Position numbers and translations under genes: made by a program. The notes under the pieces are model-generated. The model was given only the letters and a program-made list of their open reading frames with translations. It was not told where the DNA came from and searched no databases. Shown piece after piece: positions 1-9,209 of a DNA stretch of 64,000 nucleotides. The DNA lies in the NCBI RefSeq assembly GCF_020532605.1, contig NZ_JAJATW010000003.1, positions 124,001-188,000 of the forward strand. The letters run 5' to 3'. The first letter of the stretch is position 1; each line of letters starts with the position of its first letter. Source of the DNA: Marinomonas algarum. Lineage in GTDB: Bacteria > Pseudomonadota > Gammaproteobacteria > Pseudomonadales > Marinomonadaceae.

Positions 1-1
1 C

Positions 2-976
2 ATTTCAACTGCATTTCGTGAAGGACAGCAAAAAACGGTCAGCGCTATTAATGCAGGGTTAGTATTCACCTACTGGCAAATAGGCCAGCATATTGTTGAA
101 TACGAGCAAAAGGGTAAAGCACAAGCAGCTTACGGAAAGCAGCTTCTAAAACAGCTCAGTGCAGACCTAAAGTTAAAACATGGCAAAGGTTTCAGTATCA
201 GCAACTTGCAACGTTTTCGTCAGTTTTATATACAGAACTCAAATTATGCGACAGTGTCGCACAATTTGAGCTGGTCCCATCATGTTGAGCTATTGAAAAT
301 AGACAACGTAACAGAGCGGTCTTTTTATACCCAGCAATGTATCAGTGCCAACTGGAGTATTCGGGAGTTAAAGCGACAAAAAGACAGCGGCTTGTTTTTG
401 CGCCTAGCGGCATCCAAAGACAAAGAGCAAGTATTAGCCCTTGCCACGCAGCAGGCACTAGTTAACAAACCAGAAGATGTACAACGCGACAGCTATGTAT
501 TTGAATTCTTGGGATTACCAGAAAAACAACACTACAGTGAAAAAGATCTAGAAGATGCACTATGCCAGCACCTAGAGCAATTTCTGCTAGAACTAGGAAA
601 AGGTTTTACCTTTGTTGGTCGCCAATACCGCATCACGCTAAACAACACCTATTACAAAGTCGACCTCGTTTTTTACCATCGCATTTTACACTGCTTTGTT
701 TTGATTGATCTTAAAATAAACGATGTGAAACACCACGATATTGGCCAAATGAATATGTACATGGGCTATTTTGCTGCAGAGGAAAACATCGAAAGCGACA
801 ACCCACCCATTGGCATTATTTTAAGCAAAGACAAAGACGAACTGCTGGTTGAATACGCCACCTACGGTATGGACACAAATTTGTTTGTACAAAAATACCA
901 ACTGTATCTCCCCAACGAAGAAGAGCTACGCCGAGAAGTCGAAGCAACTCTGATAGAGCAGAGCCATGATGAATAA
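2..976 (+). CDS. DUF1016 (YhcG-type) PD-(D/E)xK nuclease-domain protein, 5' truncated by window edge
   Basis: An open frame runs from base 2 with no start in view, so the gene begins before the window. The first ~65 visible residues match the DUF1016 N-terminal domain (AINAGLVFTYWQIGQHIVEYEQ, shown here only in part: YWQIGQHIVEYEQ; then YGKQLLKQLS and GFSISNLQRFRQFY). The C-terminal half holds a PD-(D/E)xK-like core: KVDLVFYH followed about ten residues later by LIDLK, giving the Asp and the Asp-x-Lys. Such proteins (E. coli YhcG) are predicted nucleases, often near restriction or toxin loci; substrate unknown. An internal TTG at 206 could be mistaken for a start, but homology continues upstream of it. 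Nothing downstream appears co-transcribed because ung is convergent. Confidence 0.85.
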   Translation: MSTAFREGQQKTVSAINAGLVFTYWQIGQHIVEYEQKGKAQAAYGKQLLKQLSADLKLKHGKGFSISNLQRFRQFYIQNSNYATVSHNLSWSHHVELLKIDNVTERSFYTQQCISANWSIRELKRQKDSGLFLRLAASKDKEQVLALATQQALVNKPEDVQRDSYVFEFLGLPEKQHYSEKDLEDALCQHLEQFLLELGKGFTFVGRQYRITLNNTYYKVDLVFYHRILHCFVLIDLKINDVKHHDIGQMNMYMGYFAAEENIESDNPPIGIILSKDKDELLVEYATYGMDTNLFVQKYQLYLPNEEELRREVEATLIEQSHDE

Positions 977-1015
977 CAAACTCATCTAGACATCACCACC
1001 CGCCACCTCTCGCCG

Positions 1016-1840
1016 CTAGAAGGGTAAAGGAATTTGCCCTTCTAGCGGTTGTGTATCTTCGTTGGCTTGTGTCGTTTCGTTAGGCTGTATCGCTTCCTTA
1101 AACAACACAGCGTCTTTAAACGGAATCGTTTGCGCAAGTAATCGATTTTTCTCAAGTGATCGAGCCTGCTCAACCGTTGGAAGCGTCCAATTTATGGGCG
1201 ACTTATTTTGCGACAACAAGTACGCGTTGGCTTTTGAGAAATGCTGACACCCAAAGAAGCCTCGATAAGCAGACAAAGGCGAAGGGTGCACACTTTCCAA
1301 CACACAATGTTTGTTGCGATCAATGCGACGGCCTTTTTTCTGGGCGTAGCCCCCCCATAACAAAAACACCACGCCTTGGTGCTCTTGGTTGATCACCTCA
1401 ATAATCCTGTCGGTAAAGGGCTCCCAACCCTTGTTTTGATGTGATCCAGCCTTATGAGCCTCTACCGTCAGCACACTGTTTAGCAATAACACACCCTGCT
1501 CAGCCCAAGCCTGTAAATAGCCATGTTGAGGCGCTATCGTGCCCACATCGGCTTCTAGTTCTTTATAGATATTGACCAAAGAAGGCGGCACTTTAATGCC
1601 CGGTTTCACCGAAAAAGCCAAACCATGTGCTTGCCCTTCGCCGTGATACGGGTCTTGACCCAATATCACCACTTTTACCTGATCGAAGGGGGTGGCGTCT
1701 AAGGCCGCAAAATAATCTGGCTCTGGTGGGTAAAGCGTTTTGGTTTGTTTTTCTGTGGCCAAAAATGTCATCAAGGCCTTCATATAGTCTTTATCAAACT
1801 CACCGGACAAATACTGTGCCCAATCTTTAGCCATCTGCAT
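1016..1840 (-). CDS. ung: Uracil-DNA glycosylase with C-terminal extension
   Basis: Removes uracil from DNA in base-excision repair. Family 1 motifs are present: GQDPYHG at residues 61-67 (catalytic Asp63), [10 protein letters not shown] near 118-127, and HPSPLS at 185-190 (His185). The protein is 274 residues against about 229 for E. coli Ung; the extra ~50 residues (222-274) are a low-complexity Glu/Gln/Thr-rich tail ending in QIPLPF at the extreme C terminus, which resembles hexameric beta-clamp-binding motifs (see findings). The ATG at 1840 is preceded by AAAGGT at good spacing; a second ATG is two codons in. It is convergent with the DUF1016 gene. Confidence 0.95.
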   Translation of the reverse strand: MQMAKDWAQYLSGEFDKDYMKALMTFLATEKQTKTLYPPEPDYFAALDATPFDQVKVVILGQDPYHGEGQAHGLAFSVKPGIKVPPSLVNIYKELEADVGTIAPQHGYLQAWAEQGVLLLNSVLTVEAHKAGSHQNKGWEPFTDRIIEVINQEHQGVVFLLWGGYAQKKGRRIDRNKHCVLESVHPSPLSAYRGFFGCQHFSKANAYLLSQNKSPINWTLPTVEQARSLEKNRLLAQTIPFKDAVLFKEAIQPNETTQANEDTQPLEGQIPLPF

Positions 1841-1866
1841 GTAGCTACCTTTCTTGCCTTTTAAAG

Positions 1867-1910
1867 AGTAATAACGGTTAATTTAAAAAGTAGTAACGGT
1901 TAATTTAAAG
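1867..1910. repeat. 22-bp tandem duplication upstream of ung
   Basis: Two adjacent 22-bp units (1867-1888 and 1889-1910) share 20 of 22 bases; the common core is TAACGGTTAATTTAAA. They fill most of the gap between the ung start and the end of the phosphotransferase gene, and the second unit includes that gene's stop codon. Could be a slippage duplication or paired regulatory sites; no regulator is suggested by the sequence. Confidence 0.7.
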
Positions 1911-2846
1911 AGAATCGTAAAAAGGGTTTAGCCGCGCCGAACACTTAAAATCTTGATACGCCATCCAAAAAGTTTGATCTGATGTGGTCATGTACTTTAG
2001 TAACATCCAGACCATTTCACGAACCCCATAGGCGCACATATAGATTTGCATGGCTTCTTTTATTCTCTTCTGTGAAACACGGTCGAAAAGCGATTCGTCA
2101 TACGCATAAAGTAGGTGCTTTTGTTGGTCTGTATCAAGATTATGGGAACGAGCAACCACCGCTAGGTCAAATAAAGGGTCCCCTATTCCTGCGTACTCCC
2201 AATCAATTACCCATAAATCCGCATCATCCATCAATAAATTTTTAGGATTTATGTCGTTATGACACAGCACCCTGGGCAAAAGTTGCTCAGGAGCACGAAG
2301 CTGGTGAAAAATTAATACAAGATAGTCATATTCTTTCTGTAATGTAAGACGACTTTCAAGATGGGCTTCATCGTTTATGAACCGCGCACCGCTCAGCCGA
2401 TTTGCAATAGAATTTAAGTACTGTTGGATCACCTCAAACACTGAATAATAACGCCCCTTCGCGGGTAAGGCATGCACCTGTTTCAGTATGCTGGCAATAC
2501 GCCTGATGGCATTATCGTTATGACGAACCGTCCAGGCTAATGACGGCTGAGGAACAAAGCGAGAAGCCATGCAGCCAGATGCGTTATACCATACGACATC
2601 CGGCGATAACCCAGCAGAAACAGCATGACGCAAAATAATGCGTTCAACCGCCCGATCAATGTAAAAAATGGTCTCTTCTGTGCCTGGTATACGTAATACT
2701 AAACGAGAGACACCACGCCAACAGATCAAATACACACGATTTGAGAAGCCATCCGTCAACGGAATCGCTTCAACCTTGGTGTCAGGGTCAGTCATTTCGG
2801 GAAAAATAACGGCAATCTCAGTCAAACAGTCAGATAATGTTGTCAT
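1905..2846 (-). CDS. Aminoglycoside/choline-kinase-like phosphotransferase (APH family)
   Basis: A 313-residue kinase of the APH/choline-kinase fold. The catalytic loop CHNDINPKNLLMDD and the metal-binding IDWEYAGIGDP sit near residues 200-230, matching the Brenner motif of choline/ethanolamine kinases and bacterial LicA or ThiK proteins. The N-terminal part has a nucleotide-binding lobe (DGFSNRVYL ... LVLRIPG). The substrate could be choline, ethanolamine, thiamine or a sugar and cannot be decided here. It is divergent from hexR with an 89-bp gap. No clear ribosome binding site precedes the ATG. Confidence 0.85.
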   Translation of the reverse strand: MTTLSDCLTEIAVIFPEMTDPDTKVEAIPLTDGFSNRVYLICWRGVSRLVLRIPGTEETIFYIDRAVERIILRHAVSAGLSPDVVWYNASGCMASRFVPQPSLAWTVRHNDNAIRRIASILKQVHALPAKGRYYSVFEVIQQYLNSIANRLSGARFINDEAHLESRLTLQKEYDYLVLIFHQLRAPEQLLPRVLCHNDINPKNLLMDDADLWVIDWEYAGIGDPLFDLAVVARSHNLDTDQQKHLLYAYDESLFDRVSQKRIKEAMQIYMCAYGVREMVWMLLKYMTTSDQTFWMAYQDFKCSARLNPFYDSL

Positions 2847-2935
2847 TTTTCATCATTTTATTGCCAGAATTGTAAGTGGCTGTCAGAATGAACAACAGAA
2901 TCATTCGAGTCAATAGTCAACTTTGAAGCAGATAC

Positions 2936-3802
2936 ATGAATAAACACGAAGACATTATTCGCAAAATACAAGAGCGCCTAAGCACCCTCAGTAAATCCGA
3001 GCGCAAAGTAGCGGAAGCGATTCTTGCTGATCCTAAAACCACCATTCATTCGAGCATTGCCAAGCTGGCCGCCCGAGCGGAAGTCAGTGAGCCAACCGTT
3101 AATCGGTTTTGTCGCAGCTTAATCGGCAGTGGCTTCCCCGATTTTAAGGTTTCTCTTGCACAGAGCCTTGCCACCGGCACACCATACGTCAATTTAAATG
3201 TTGAACCGGATGATGCACCAGGTGCTGTCACCGCCAAAATTTTTGAAGCAGCGAAAAACAATCTGACCCGTGCCCAAGATATTTTGCCGGAGTCACTTAT
3301 TAGTCGTGCTGTTGACGTCTTAGCGCAGGCACGCCGTATTGAATTTTATGGCCTAGGGGCTTCTGGCCCCGTGGCAAAAGACGCACATCATAAGTTTTTC
3401 CGTCTCAATATGCCGGTTGTCGCTTACACTGACATATTGGTGCAACGTATGGCCGCGGCAGGCACACACCCAGGTGATGCGGTGGTAATTATTTCTTACA
3501 CCGGTCGTACTCTTCCTTTAATTGAAACCGCTCGTGTTGCCCGTGAAGCTGGCGCCACTGTGATTGGCATCACTAACCCAGACTCGCCACTCACTGAGCA
3601 CTGTTCTATTATTTTGCCGATAGAAGAAACCGAAGATACCGATATTTATACGCCCATGAGTTCGCGCATCGTGTATTTAACATTGATCGACGCCTTAGCG
3701 ACTGGCGTACTGCTTAAACGTGGGCCAGAATTTAACGCCCATCTCAAAAAGCTCAAACAGAGCGTACGAGACACACGTTTACCCAAAGCAGATAAGAAAT
3801 AA
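2936..3802 (+). CDS. hexR: HexR, RpiR-family regulator of central carbon metabolism
   Basis: 288 residues with an N-terminal RpiR helix-turn-helix (residues ~1-77, containing SEPTVNRFCRSLGxxGFPDFK-like sequence) and a C-terminal SIS sugar-phosphate-binding domain (~125-265, ISYTGRTLPLIETARVAREAG). HexR binds 2-keto-3-deoxy-6-phosphogluconate and controls edd, gap, zwf and related genes in Pseudomonas and Shewanella. Its likely targets edd and gap lie 3-5 kb downstream with HexR-like palindromes. Length matches the family (~285-290 aa). A strong terminator follows. Confidence 0.93.
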   Translation: MNKHEDIIRKIQERLSTLSKSERKVAEAILADPKTTIHSSIAKLAARAEVSEPTVNRFCRSLIGSGFPDFKVSLAQSLATGTPYVNLNVEPDDAPGAVTAKIFEAAKNNLTRAQDILPESLISRAVDVLAQARRIEFYGLGASGPVAKDAHHKFFRLNMPVVAYTDILVQRMAAAGTHPGDAVVIISYTGRTLPLIETARVAREAGATVIGITNPDSPLTEHCSIILPIEETEDTDIYTPMSSRIVYLTLIDALATGVLLKRGPEFNAHLKKLKQSVRDTRLPKADKK

Positions 3803-3811
3803 CGGTAAACG

Positions 3812-3837
3812 AAAAGGCACAAAATTTGTGCCTTTTT
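3812..3837 (+). terminator. Intrinsic terminator of hexR
   Basis: The inverted repeat AAAAGGCACAA / TTGTGCCTTTT folds into a tight hairpin 10 bp after the hexR stop and ends in five T residues. The A-rich left arm could also give some termination on the other strand. Confidence 0.88.
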
Positions 3838-4053
3838 CAAATGTCTTTACACATAGTCTGATATTTTTTCTTTAAACGACGATCTTGACGATAAAGTCAG
3901 AGTTTTTTGCAACTTTGTCAGAGTTTATTACAAGATTATCCCTTCTTAGCCACTTAAAATCGTTTTAAGTATTGAATTTTATGTAAACGAGATTCATTAT
4001 CTTTACCGATTATCAATATGCTTTACATCTATTTACTATGACATTGACCATGA
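3838..4053. other. hexR-putP intergenic region: direct repeats, inverted repeat, possible sRNA or leader
   Basis: No ORF is supported here. The decamer GTCAGAGTTT occurs twice, at 3897-3906 and 3917-3926, exactly 20 bp (two helical turns) apart. A perfect inverted repeat ACTTAAAA-TCG-TTTTAAGT lies at 3952-3970. The region ends in an intrinsic terminator (4054-4081) that has no gene in front of it. It could hold regulator sites for putP, the body of a small RNA, or a putP leader that terminates early. Confidence 0.5.
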
Positions 4054-4081
4054 CCGTTCATAAATGAACGGCTTTTTATTT
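4054..4081 (+). terminator. Orphan intrinsic terminator upstream of putP
   Basis: Stem CCGTTCA / TGAACGG with loop TAAA, followed by CTTTTTATTT. It lies 217 bp past the hexR terminator and about 120 bp before the putP start, so it must end either a short non-coding RNA or an attenuated putP leader. Confidence 0.75.
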
Positions 4082-4199
4082 GTATGGTAGAAAAAATATA
4101 ACTCTTTCTTTTCAGTCAGCATCCGCAAAGAGACTGACAAACAACCTCGTTTATTTAGGGTTGTTTCATTCATCAAAACTCCAATAGGGGACAATAATA

Positions 4200-5696
4200 A
4201 TGATAGAGAACAGCTACGCGATCAGCCTCACTTTCCTAGCGTACCTAATCGGTATGCTTGCTATAGGCTTGTACGCTTACAAACGTACATCTAGCTCAGA
4301 AGATTACTTTCTTGGTGGTCGATCTTTAGGTCCTTGGCCGACGGCGTTATCTGCCGGCGCATCTGATATGAGTGGTTGGTTGCTGCTGGGTCTGCCTGGT
4401 TATGCCTTTGCTGCTGGGATGGAAGCCATTTGGATTGCCGGCGGCCTTTTGGCCGGTACTTGGCTCAACTGGCTGATTTGTGCAAAACGCCTCAGAACCT
4501 ACAGTATTGAAGCCAATAACGCCCTCACCTTACCTGACTTTTTATCCACACGCTTCCAAGACAAATCTAAGATGATTCAAACCATCTCTGCGTTGTTTAT
4601 TTTGCTGTTCTTCTTGTTCTACACAAGTTCAGGCTTGGTTGCAGGCGGCAAACTGTTTGAAACTGTCTTTGGATTAGACTACACCTATGCCGTTATCATT
4701 GGCACCATCTGTGTTGTTTCCTACACCTTATTTGGCGGCTTCTTAGCGGTTGCTTGGACGGATCTTGTGCAAGGCCTCATGATGAGTGCCGCGCTGGTGA
4801 TTGTTCCTTTGATTGCTATGGATGGTGGATGGTCTGAGCTGTCCAGTACGCTGACAGCAAAAAATCCTGAGCTTCTAAACGCATGGACTTCTGTTAAAGG
4901 TGAGCCATTAAGCACCATTGCCATCATTTCTTTGGTTGCTTGGGGACTGGGCTACTTTGGTCAACCTCATATCTTGGCGCGTTTTAAAGCATCTCGCTCC
5001 AATAAAGACATCGGCACAGCACGTCGTATTGCGGTGATCTGGACTTTCATCTCCATGGTCGGTGCATTATTAATCGGTTTAGTGGGCATTAACTATGTTG
5101 ATGTAAATCTAGCCGGCGAACTGGCGGATTCTGAGAAAATCTTCATGATTCTTGTCAACGCTGTTTTCCACCCTGTTGTAGCAGGTATTTTGCTAGCCGC
5201 CATTTTAGCGGCCATTATGAGTACAGCGGATTCTCAGTTATTGGTTTCTTCTTCCGCTCTAGCAGAGGATTTTTACAAACAACTGTTCAACAAAGAAGCA
5301 ACGCAACAGCAAATCGTCAACGTAGGTCGTTTTGCGGTGATCGCCATTTCTATCGTGGCTTTAGTGCTGGCTCTTAACCCTGAAAGCTCAGTGCTTGGAT
5401 TGGTTTCTTATGCTTGGGCTGGGTTTGGTGCTGCATTTGGTCCTGCCATTATGCTTAGCTTGTTCTGGCGTAACATGAATCGCAATGGTGCCCTAGCCGG
5501 TATTATTGTCGGTGGCGTAACGGTCGTCGTGTGGAAACAGCTTACAGGTGGCATTTTTGATATTTATGAAATTGTACCAGGCTTTGTATTATCAACACTG
5601 GCGATTCTCGTCTTCAGCATTTTGACTGGCGCACCAGAAAAATCGGTGACAGATGGGTTTGATAAATACGAGAAGTCTCTCGATACAATGGACTAA
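4200..5696 (+). CDS. putP: PutP, sodium/proline symporter
   Basis: 498 residues with about 13 predicted membrane segments, of the sodium:solute symporter (SSS) family. It carries the PutP signatures SSSEDYFLGGRSLGPWPTALSAGASDMSGW near residues 31-60 (quoted in part as DYFLGGRSLGPWPTALSAGA) and AILAAIMSTADSQLLVSSSAL near 335-355 (in part ILAAIMSTADSQLL). It imports proline with Na+, as nutrient or osmoprotectant, across the inner membrane. AGGGG lies upstream of the ATG. No putA is adjacent. The two-symmetric-terminator leader before it suggests regulated expression. Confidence 0.93.
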   Translation: MIENSYAISLTFLAYLIGMLAIGLYAYKRTSSSEDYFLGGRSLGPWPTALSAGASDMSGWLLLGLPGYAFAAGMEAIWIAGGLLAGTWLNWLICAKRLRTYSIEANNALTLPDFLSTRFQDKSKMIQTISALFILLFFLFYTSSGLVAGGKLFETVFGLDYTYAVIIGTICVVSYTLFGGFLAVAWTDLVQGLMMSAALVIVPLIAMDGGWSELSSTLTAKNPELLNAWTSVKGEPLSTIAIISLVAWGLGYFGQPHILARFKASRSNKDIGTARRIAVIWTFISMVGALLIGLVGINYVDVNLAGELADSEKIFMILVNAVFHPVVAGILLAAILAAIMSTADSQLLVSSSALAEDFYKQLFNKEATQQQIVNVGRFAVIAISIVALVLALNPESSVLGLVSYAWAGFGAAFGPAIMLSLFWRNMNRNGALAGIIVGGVTVVVWKQLTGGIFDIYEIVPGFVLSTLAILVFSILTGAPEKSVTDGFDKYEKSLDTMD

Positions 5697-5761
5697 TTTA
5701 CTGGGCGCTTACCGGGCTGTAGCACTTTGACAACCCAGTAAGTTCACCCTAAAGCAATCAT

Positions 5762-5793
5762 AAAGCTCGAGTCTATGGCTCGGGCTTTTTTTG
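5762..5793 (+). terminator. Intrinsic terminator of putP
   Basis: A ten-pair stem AAAGCTCGAG / CTCGGGCTTT (one G-U pair) with a 7-nt loop is followed by a T run, 65 bp after the putP stop. Confidence 0.85.
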
Positions 5794-5827
5794 TGCTCAA
5801 CCACGGTGGATAGATCGAAAACCAGAC

Positions 5828-5852
5828 AAAAAAAGGGCTTGTAAACAAGCCC
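5828..5852 (-). terminator. Intrinsic terminator of edd
   Basis: Stem GGGCTTG / CAAGCCC with loop TAAA. On the minus strand it is followed by seven T residues (the A run at 5828-5834), placing it correctly downstream of edd. A second, smaller hairpin (GACTAAC/GTTAGTC) lies just before it. Confidence 0.87.
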
Positions 5853-5897
5853 AAAACACCATGACTAACATTAAACGTTAGTCGTCAGAGGAAACAA

Positions 5898-7712
5898 TCA
5901 ATCATTAAATAGACTACAGGCACCCTGCTCTGCACCATTCACCAGTTTGCGCTGTGCGCTAAACAGTTCACGCCCCATCCCTTGGTGGGAAGCGGTCAAA
6001 TCTTGTTGTGCGGCGTCACGTTTCTGTAGTTCTTCATCCGAAATCAGCACAGAAAGCGTTCCGCTTACCGCGTCTAATCGCATCATGTCACCGTCTTGAA
6101 TCTTAGCAATCATGCCACCCGCTAGGGCTTCTGGCGTTAAATGAATGGCGGCAGGCACTTTTCCGGATGCGCCCGACATTCGACCATCGGTGACTAAAGC
6201 CACCTTATAACCTTGATCTTGTAGGTTCACCAAGTATGGCGTCAATTTATGAAGCTCCGGCATACCCAATGCTTTAGGGCCTTGAAAACGCACAACCGCA
6301 ACACAGTCACGTTGCAGCTGGCCACTTGCAATAGCATCCGCTAAGGCATTCTGACAGTGGAAGACCGCGGCGGGTGCTTCTACAATACGGTTCTCTTCTT
6401 TTACCGCTGATACCTTGATCACAGAACGACCCAAGTTCCCGGTCAGCAAGGTTAAACCACCTTCCTTGCTAAATGGGTTATCAATGGGACGGATGACACT
6501 CTCATCCAAACTCTGCTCAGGGCCATCACGCCATACAAGTCCATCGCCTTGTAAGAAGGGCTCTTGGGTGTAGTGACTTAGCCCTTTACCTACAATAGTG
6601 TTGACGTCTTCGTGAAGCAAACCGCCCTTCAAAAGCTGTTTCACTAGGAAAGCCATGCCACCTGCCGCATGGAAGTGATTGATGTCCGCTTGACCATTCG
6701 GATAGATGCGCGTCATCAGCGGCACAACTTTCGACAAAGCGGCAAAGTCATCCCAAGTGATGATAATGCCAGCAGCACGGGCATAAGCAACGATGTGCAT
6801 AGTGTGGTTGGTTGACCCCCCCGTCGCCAATAAACCAACCACCGCATTCACTATGCTACGCTCGTCAATAACCTCACAAAGTGGGCGATAATCACGACCT
6901 AATGCGGTTATTTTGGTGGATAGCTGAGCGGCATGTTTTGTTAAGGCGGTACGTAAAGGATCGTCAGGATTAACAAAAGACGAGCCGGGCAACTGCAGCC
7001 CCATCATTTCAACCAGTAGCTGATTCGAGTTCGCCGTACCATAAAATGTACAGGTACCGGCACTATGGTAAGAGGATGATTCGGCTTTTAGTAATTCGTC
7101 TCGACTTGCTTGTCCTTGAGCATAACGCTGACGCACGGCAGATTTCTCCGCGTTACTGATGCCTGATCGCATGGGTCCGGCCGGAATAAAAAGTGCTGGC
7201 AAATGACCAAAACGCAATGCCGCAATCAAGAGTCCAGGTACAATTTTGTCACAAATGCCTAAATACACGGCCGCATCAAACATATTGTGCGATAAGGCAA
7301 TCGCAGCACCTTGAGCAATATTGTCGCGACTAAAGAGACTCAACTCCATGCCATCTTGACCTTGCGTCACCCCATCACACATCGCCGGAACACCACCAGC
7401 AAACTGAGTCACCGAGCCCATTTCTTGCACAGCAGCACGAATCTGATCAGGGTATTCTTTATAAGGTTGGTGGGCAGACAACATATCATTGTAAGAAGAA
7501 ATGATCCCTATATTCGCTTCTTGCATCATGGTGAGCTTTTGCTTTTCTTGAGGTTGGCATGCTGCAAAGCCATGAGCCAGGTTGCCACAGGACAAAACAC
7601 CGCGGTGTGGACCTTGTTCTTGCGCTGTTTTCATGTCTTTTAAGTATTGTTCGCGCAATACCTTGCTTCGTTCAATAATGTCGTTCGTTACTTTTGCAAC
7701 AATCGGGTTCAT
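5898..7712 (-). CDS. edd: 6-phosphogluconate dehydratase (Entner-Doudoroff)
   Basis: Converts 6-phosphogluconate to 2-keto-3-deoxy-6-phosphogluconate, the HexR effector. Member of the IlvD/Edd [4Fe-4S] dehydratase family with [51 protein letters not shown] and [15 protein letters not shown] motifs. The frame could start at 7751, but the ATG at 7712 is preferred: it gives [16 protein letters not shown], the family N terminus, 604 residues (E. coli 603), and has GGAG upstream. eda is not in the window. edd is transcribed away from gap with HexR-like sites between them. Confidence 0.95.
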   Translation of the reverse strand: MNPIVAKVTNDIIERSKVLREQYLKDMKTAQEQGPHRGVLSCGNLAHGFAACQPQEKQKLTMMQEANIGIISSYNDMLSAHQPYKEYPDQIRAAVQEMGSVTQFAGGVPAMCDGVTQGQDGMELSLFSRDNIAQGAAIALSHNMFDAAVYLGICDKIVPGLLIAALRFGHLPALFIPAGPMRSGISNAEKSAVRQRYAQGQASRDELLKAESSSYHSAGTCTFYGTANSNQLLVEMMGLQLPGSSFVNPDDPLRTALTKHAAQLSTKITALGRDYRPLCEVIDERSIVNAVVGLLATGGSTNHTMHIVAYARAAGIIITWDDFAALSKVVPLMTRIYPNGQADINHFHAAGGMAFLVKQLLKGGLLHEDVNTIVGKGLSHYTQEPFLQGDGLVWRDGPEQSLDESVIRPIDNPFSKEGGLTLLTGNLGRSVIKVSAVKEENRIVEAPAAVFHCQNALADAIASGQLQRDCVAVVRFQGPKALGMPELHKLTPYLVNLQDQGYKVALVTDGRMSGASGKVPAAIHLTPEALAGGMIAKIQDGDMMRLDAVSGTLSVLISDEELQKRDAAQQDLTASHQGMGRELFSAQRKLVNGAEQGACSLFND

Positions 7713-7790
7713 GCTTTGCTCCATTTTTTCATCTGGTGATATGAGAAACATACTTGATATGCTTATAACCAGAGTAAAGATTATATTTTA

Positions 7791-7805
7791 TGTAATATTA
7801 CTACA
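7791..7805. promoter_or_regulatory. Predicted HexR operator upstream of edd
   Basis: TGTAATATTACTACA differs at one position from TGTAATwwwATTACA, the HexR motif as I recall it for gammaproteobacteria. It lies about 80 bp upstream of the edd start, where a repressor released by KDPG would act. Confidence 0.6.
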
Positions 7806-8026
7806 TTTGTATTTTAATTCACCCTAAAAACGGGAATTATTTCCTATATAAAGAATAATTATGTAACTTAATTTCAAAAAAGAGCGAAAAAAACCATTTA
7901 TTTCCTAATCATGCGCTAACGTTTGTCATATAACTCTGTATAATATGGTTAGAAACACAAAGCATGATCAAAAAACACCCTACAAACACAGTTTTTACAA
8001 CGAATCCTTGCTTAAAAAATTACTTT

Positions 8027-8041
8027 TGTAGTATTTTTACA
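8027..8041. promoter_or_regulatory. Predicted HexR operator upstream of gap
   Basis: TGTAGTATTTTTACA has the same TGTA-N7-TACA geometry as the edd site, with two mismatches to the HexR motif. It lies inside the inferred gap leader, 73 bp before the start codon. A weaker copy (TGTAACTTAATTTCA) is at 7862-7876. Confidence 0.45.
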
Positions 8042-8113
8042 TCAAAGAATGATATTAAATGCGGAGTTTTTAGAAAGTTACTCCGCTACTTTCACACTAT
8101 TTCAGAGGTGAGT

Positions 8114-9127
8114 ATGACGATTAAGGTAGCTATTAACGGTTATGGACGCATTGGACGCAACACACTTAGAGCGCTCTATGAGTCTGGGAAACGCGATCAA
8201 ATCCAAATCGTAGCCATTAACGATCTGGGGAATTCAAAAACAAACGCACATTTAACCAAGTACGATACCGTTCATGGTCGTTTCAATGAGAACGTTAACT
8301 TCGATGATGATGCGTTATACATCAACGACGATAAAATCCGCACCTTTTCAGAGCGCAACCCTGCTGACCTACCTTGGGCTGAGCTGGGTGTTGATGTTGT
8401 TTTCGAATGTACCGGTTTCTTCACAACAAAAGAAAAAGCCAGTGCACACATTACTGCCGGTGCCAAAAAAGTCATTATTTCTGCGCCAGGTAAAGAAGTG
8501 GACGCGACCGTTGTTTATGGCGTGAACCAAGATGTCTTAACCTCTGATATGACAGTGATTTCTAATGCGTCTTGCACCACAAACTGTCTAGCGCCTTTCG
8601 CAAAACCCTTGAGCGAAACCTTAGGCATCGAAAGCGGTTTGATGACCACAATCCACGCTTACACAAACGACCAACGTTTGTCTGATGTGTATCACGAGGA
8701 CCTTTATCGTGCCCGTGCTGCCGCTATGAATATGATACCAAGCAAAACCGGTGCCGCTGCGGCCGTTGGATTGGTTATTCCTCAATTGCAGGGTAAATTT
8801 GACGGCTTATCTGTCCGCGTTCCAACAATTAACGTTTCTTTGGTCGACCTCACCTTTTTAGCGCCTCGTGAGACCACAGTAGAAGAAGTCAATCAGATTA
8901 TCGAAGACGCCATCAAAGCCGACCCGATTCTTGCTCAGGTTTTACACGTCAACCACGAACCATTAGTGTCTACTGACTTTAACCATAACGCCTTCACATC
9001 TAACTTTGATGCCACGCAAACACGTGTACAAGGGAAACTAGTGAAAGTAATGGCTTGGTACGATAATGAATGGGGCTTTTCAAACCGAATGCTCGACAAC
9101 ACCATCGCATTGATGGCGGCGAAATAG
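8114..9127 (+). CDS. gap: Glyceraldehyde-3-phosphate dehydrogenase, type I
   Basis: 337 residues. Rossmann start [10 protein letters not shown] at 8-17, Asp37 in INDL as expected for NAD+ use, and the catalytic [12 protein letters not shown] with Cys154. The frame is open for 50 codons upstream (to 7964), but those residues are unlike any GAPDH, and AGAGGTGAG sits just before the ATG at 8114. Acts in the lower Entner-Doudoroff/glycolytic pathway; clustering with edd, pyk and hexR fits HexR control. A strong terminator separates it from pyk. Confidence 0.95.
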   Translation: MTIKVAINGYGRIGRNTLRALYESGKRDQIQIVAINDLGNSKTNAHLTKYDTVHGRFNENVNFDDDALYINDDKIRTFSERNPADLPWAELGVDVVFECTGFFTTKEKASAHITAGAKKVIISAPGKEVDATVVYGVNQDVLTSDMTVISNASCTTNCLAPFAKPLSETLGIESGLMTTIHAYTNDQRLSDVYHEDLYRARAAAMNMIPSKTGAAAAVGLVIPQLQGKFDGLSVRVPTINVSLVDLTFLAPRETTVEEVNQIIEDAIKADPILAQVLHVNHEPLVSTDFNHNAFTSNFDATQTRVQGKLVKVMAWYDNEWGFSNRMLDNTIALMAAK

Positions 9128-9137
9128 TCAAAATACA

Positions 9138-9170
9138 CGAAGGCTGCAGACGCAGCCTTCGTCGTTTCTT
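9138..9170 (+). terminator. Intrinsic terminator between gap and pyk
   Basis: A perfect ten-pair stem CGAAGGCTGC / GCAGCCTTCG with loop AGAC is followed by TCGTTTCTT, 10 bp after the gap stop. The T run is imperfect, so some read-through into pyk is likely. Confidence 0.8.
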
Positions 9171-9209
9171 ATACTCTGATTCATGTCTTCTAACTTTCTG
9201 GTGCATAAA

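Larger units (their letters stand above)
7713..8113. other. edd-gap divergent regulatory region
   Basis: About 400 bp of AT-rich DNA without a supported gene. It holds three HexR-like palindromes (7791-7805, 7862-7876 weak, 8027-8041) and a perfect -10 hexamer TATAAT at 7939-7944 directed towards gap, implying a gap leader of about 160 nt. No good -35 precedes this -10. Confidence 0.6.

Noticed and set aside
7964-8113. 50-codon in-frame N-terminal extension of gap
   Set aside because: No GAPDH homology and AT-rich leader-like composition; the ATG at 8114 has a good ribosome binding site and the canonical N terminus.
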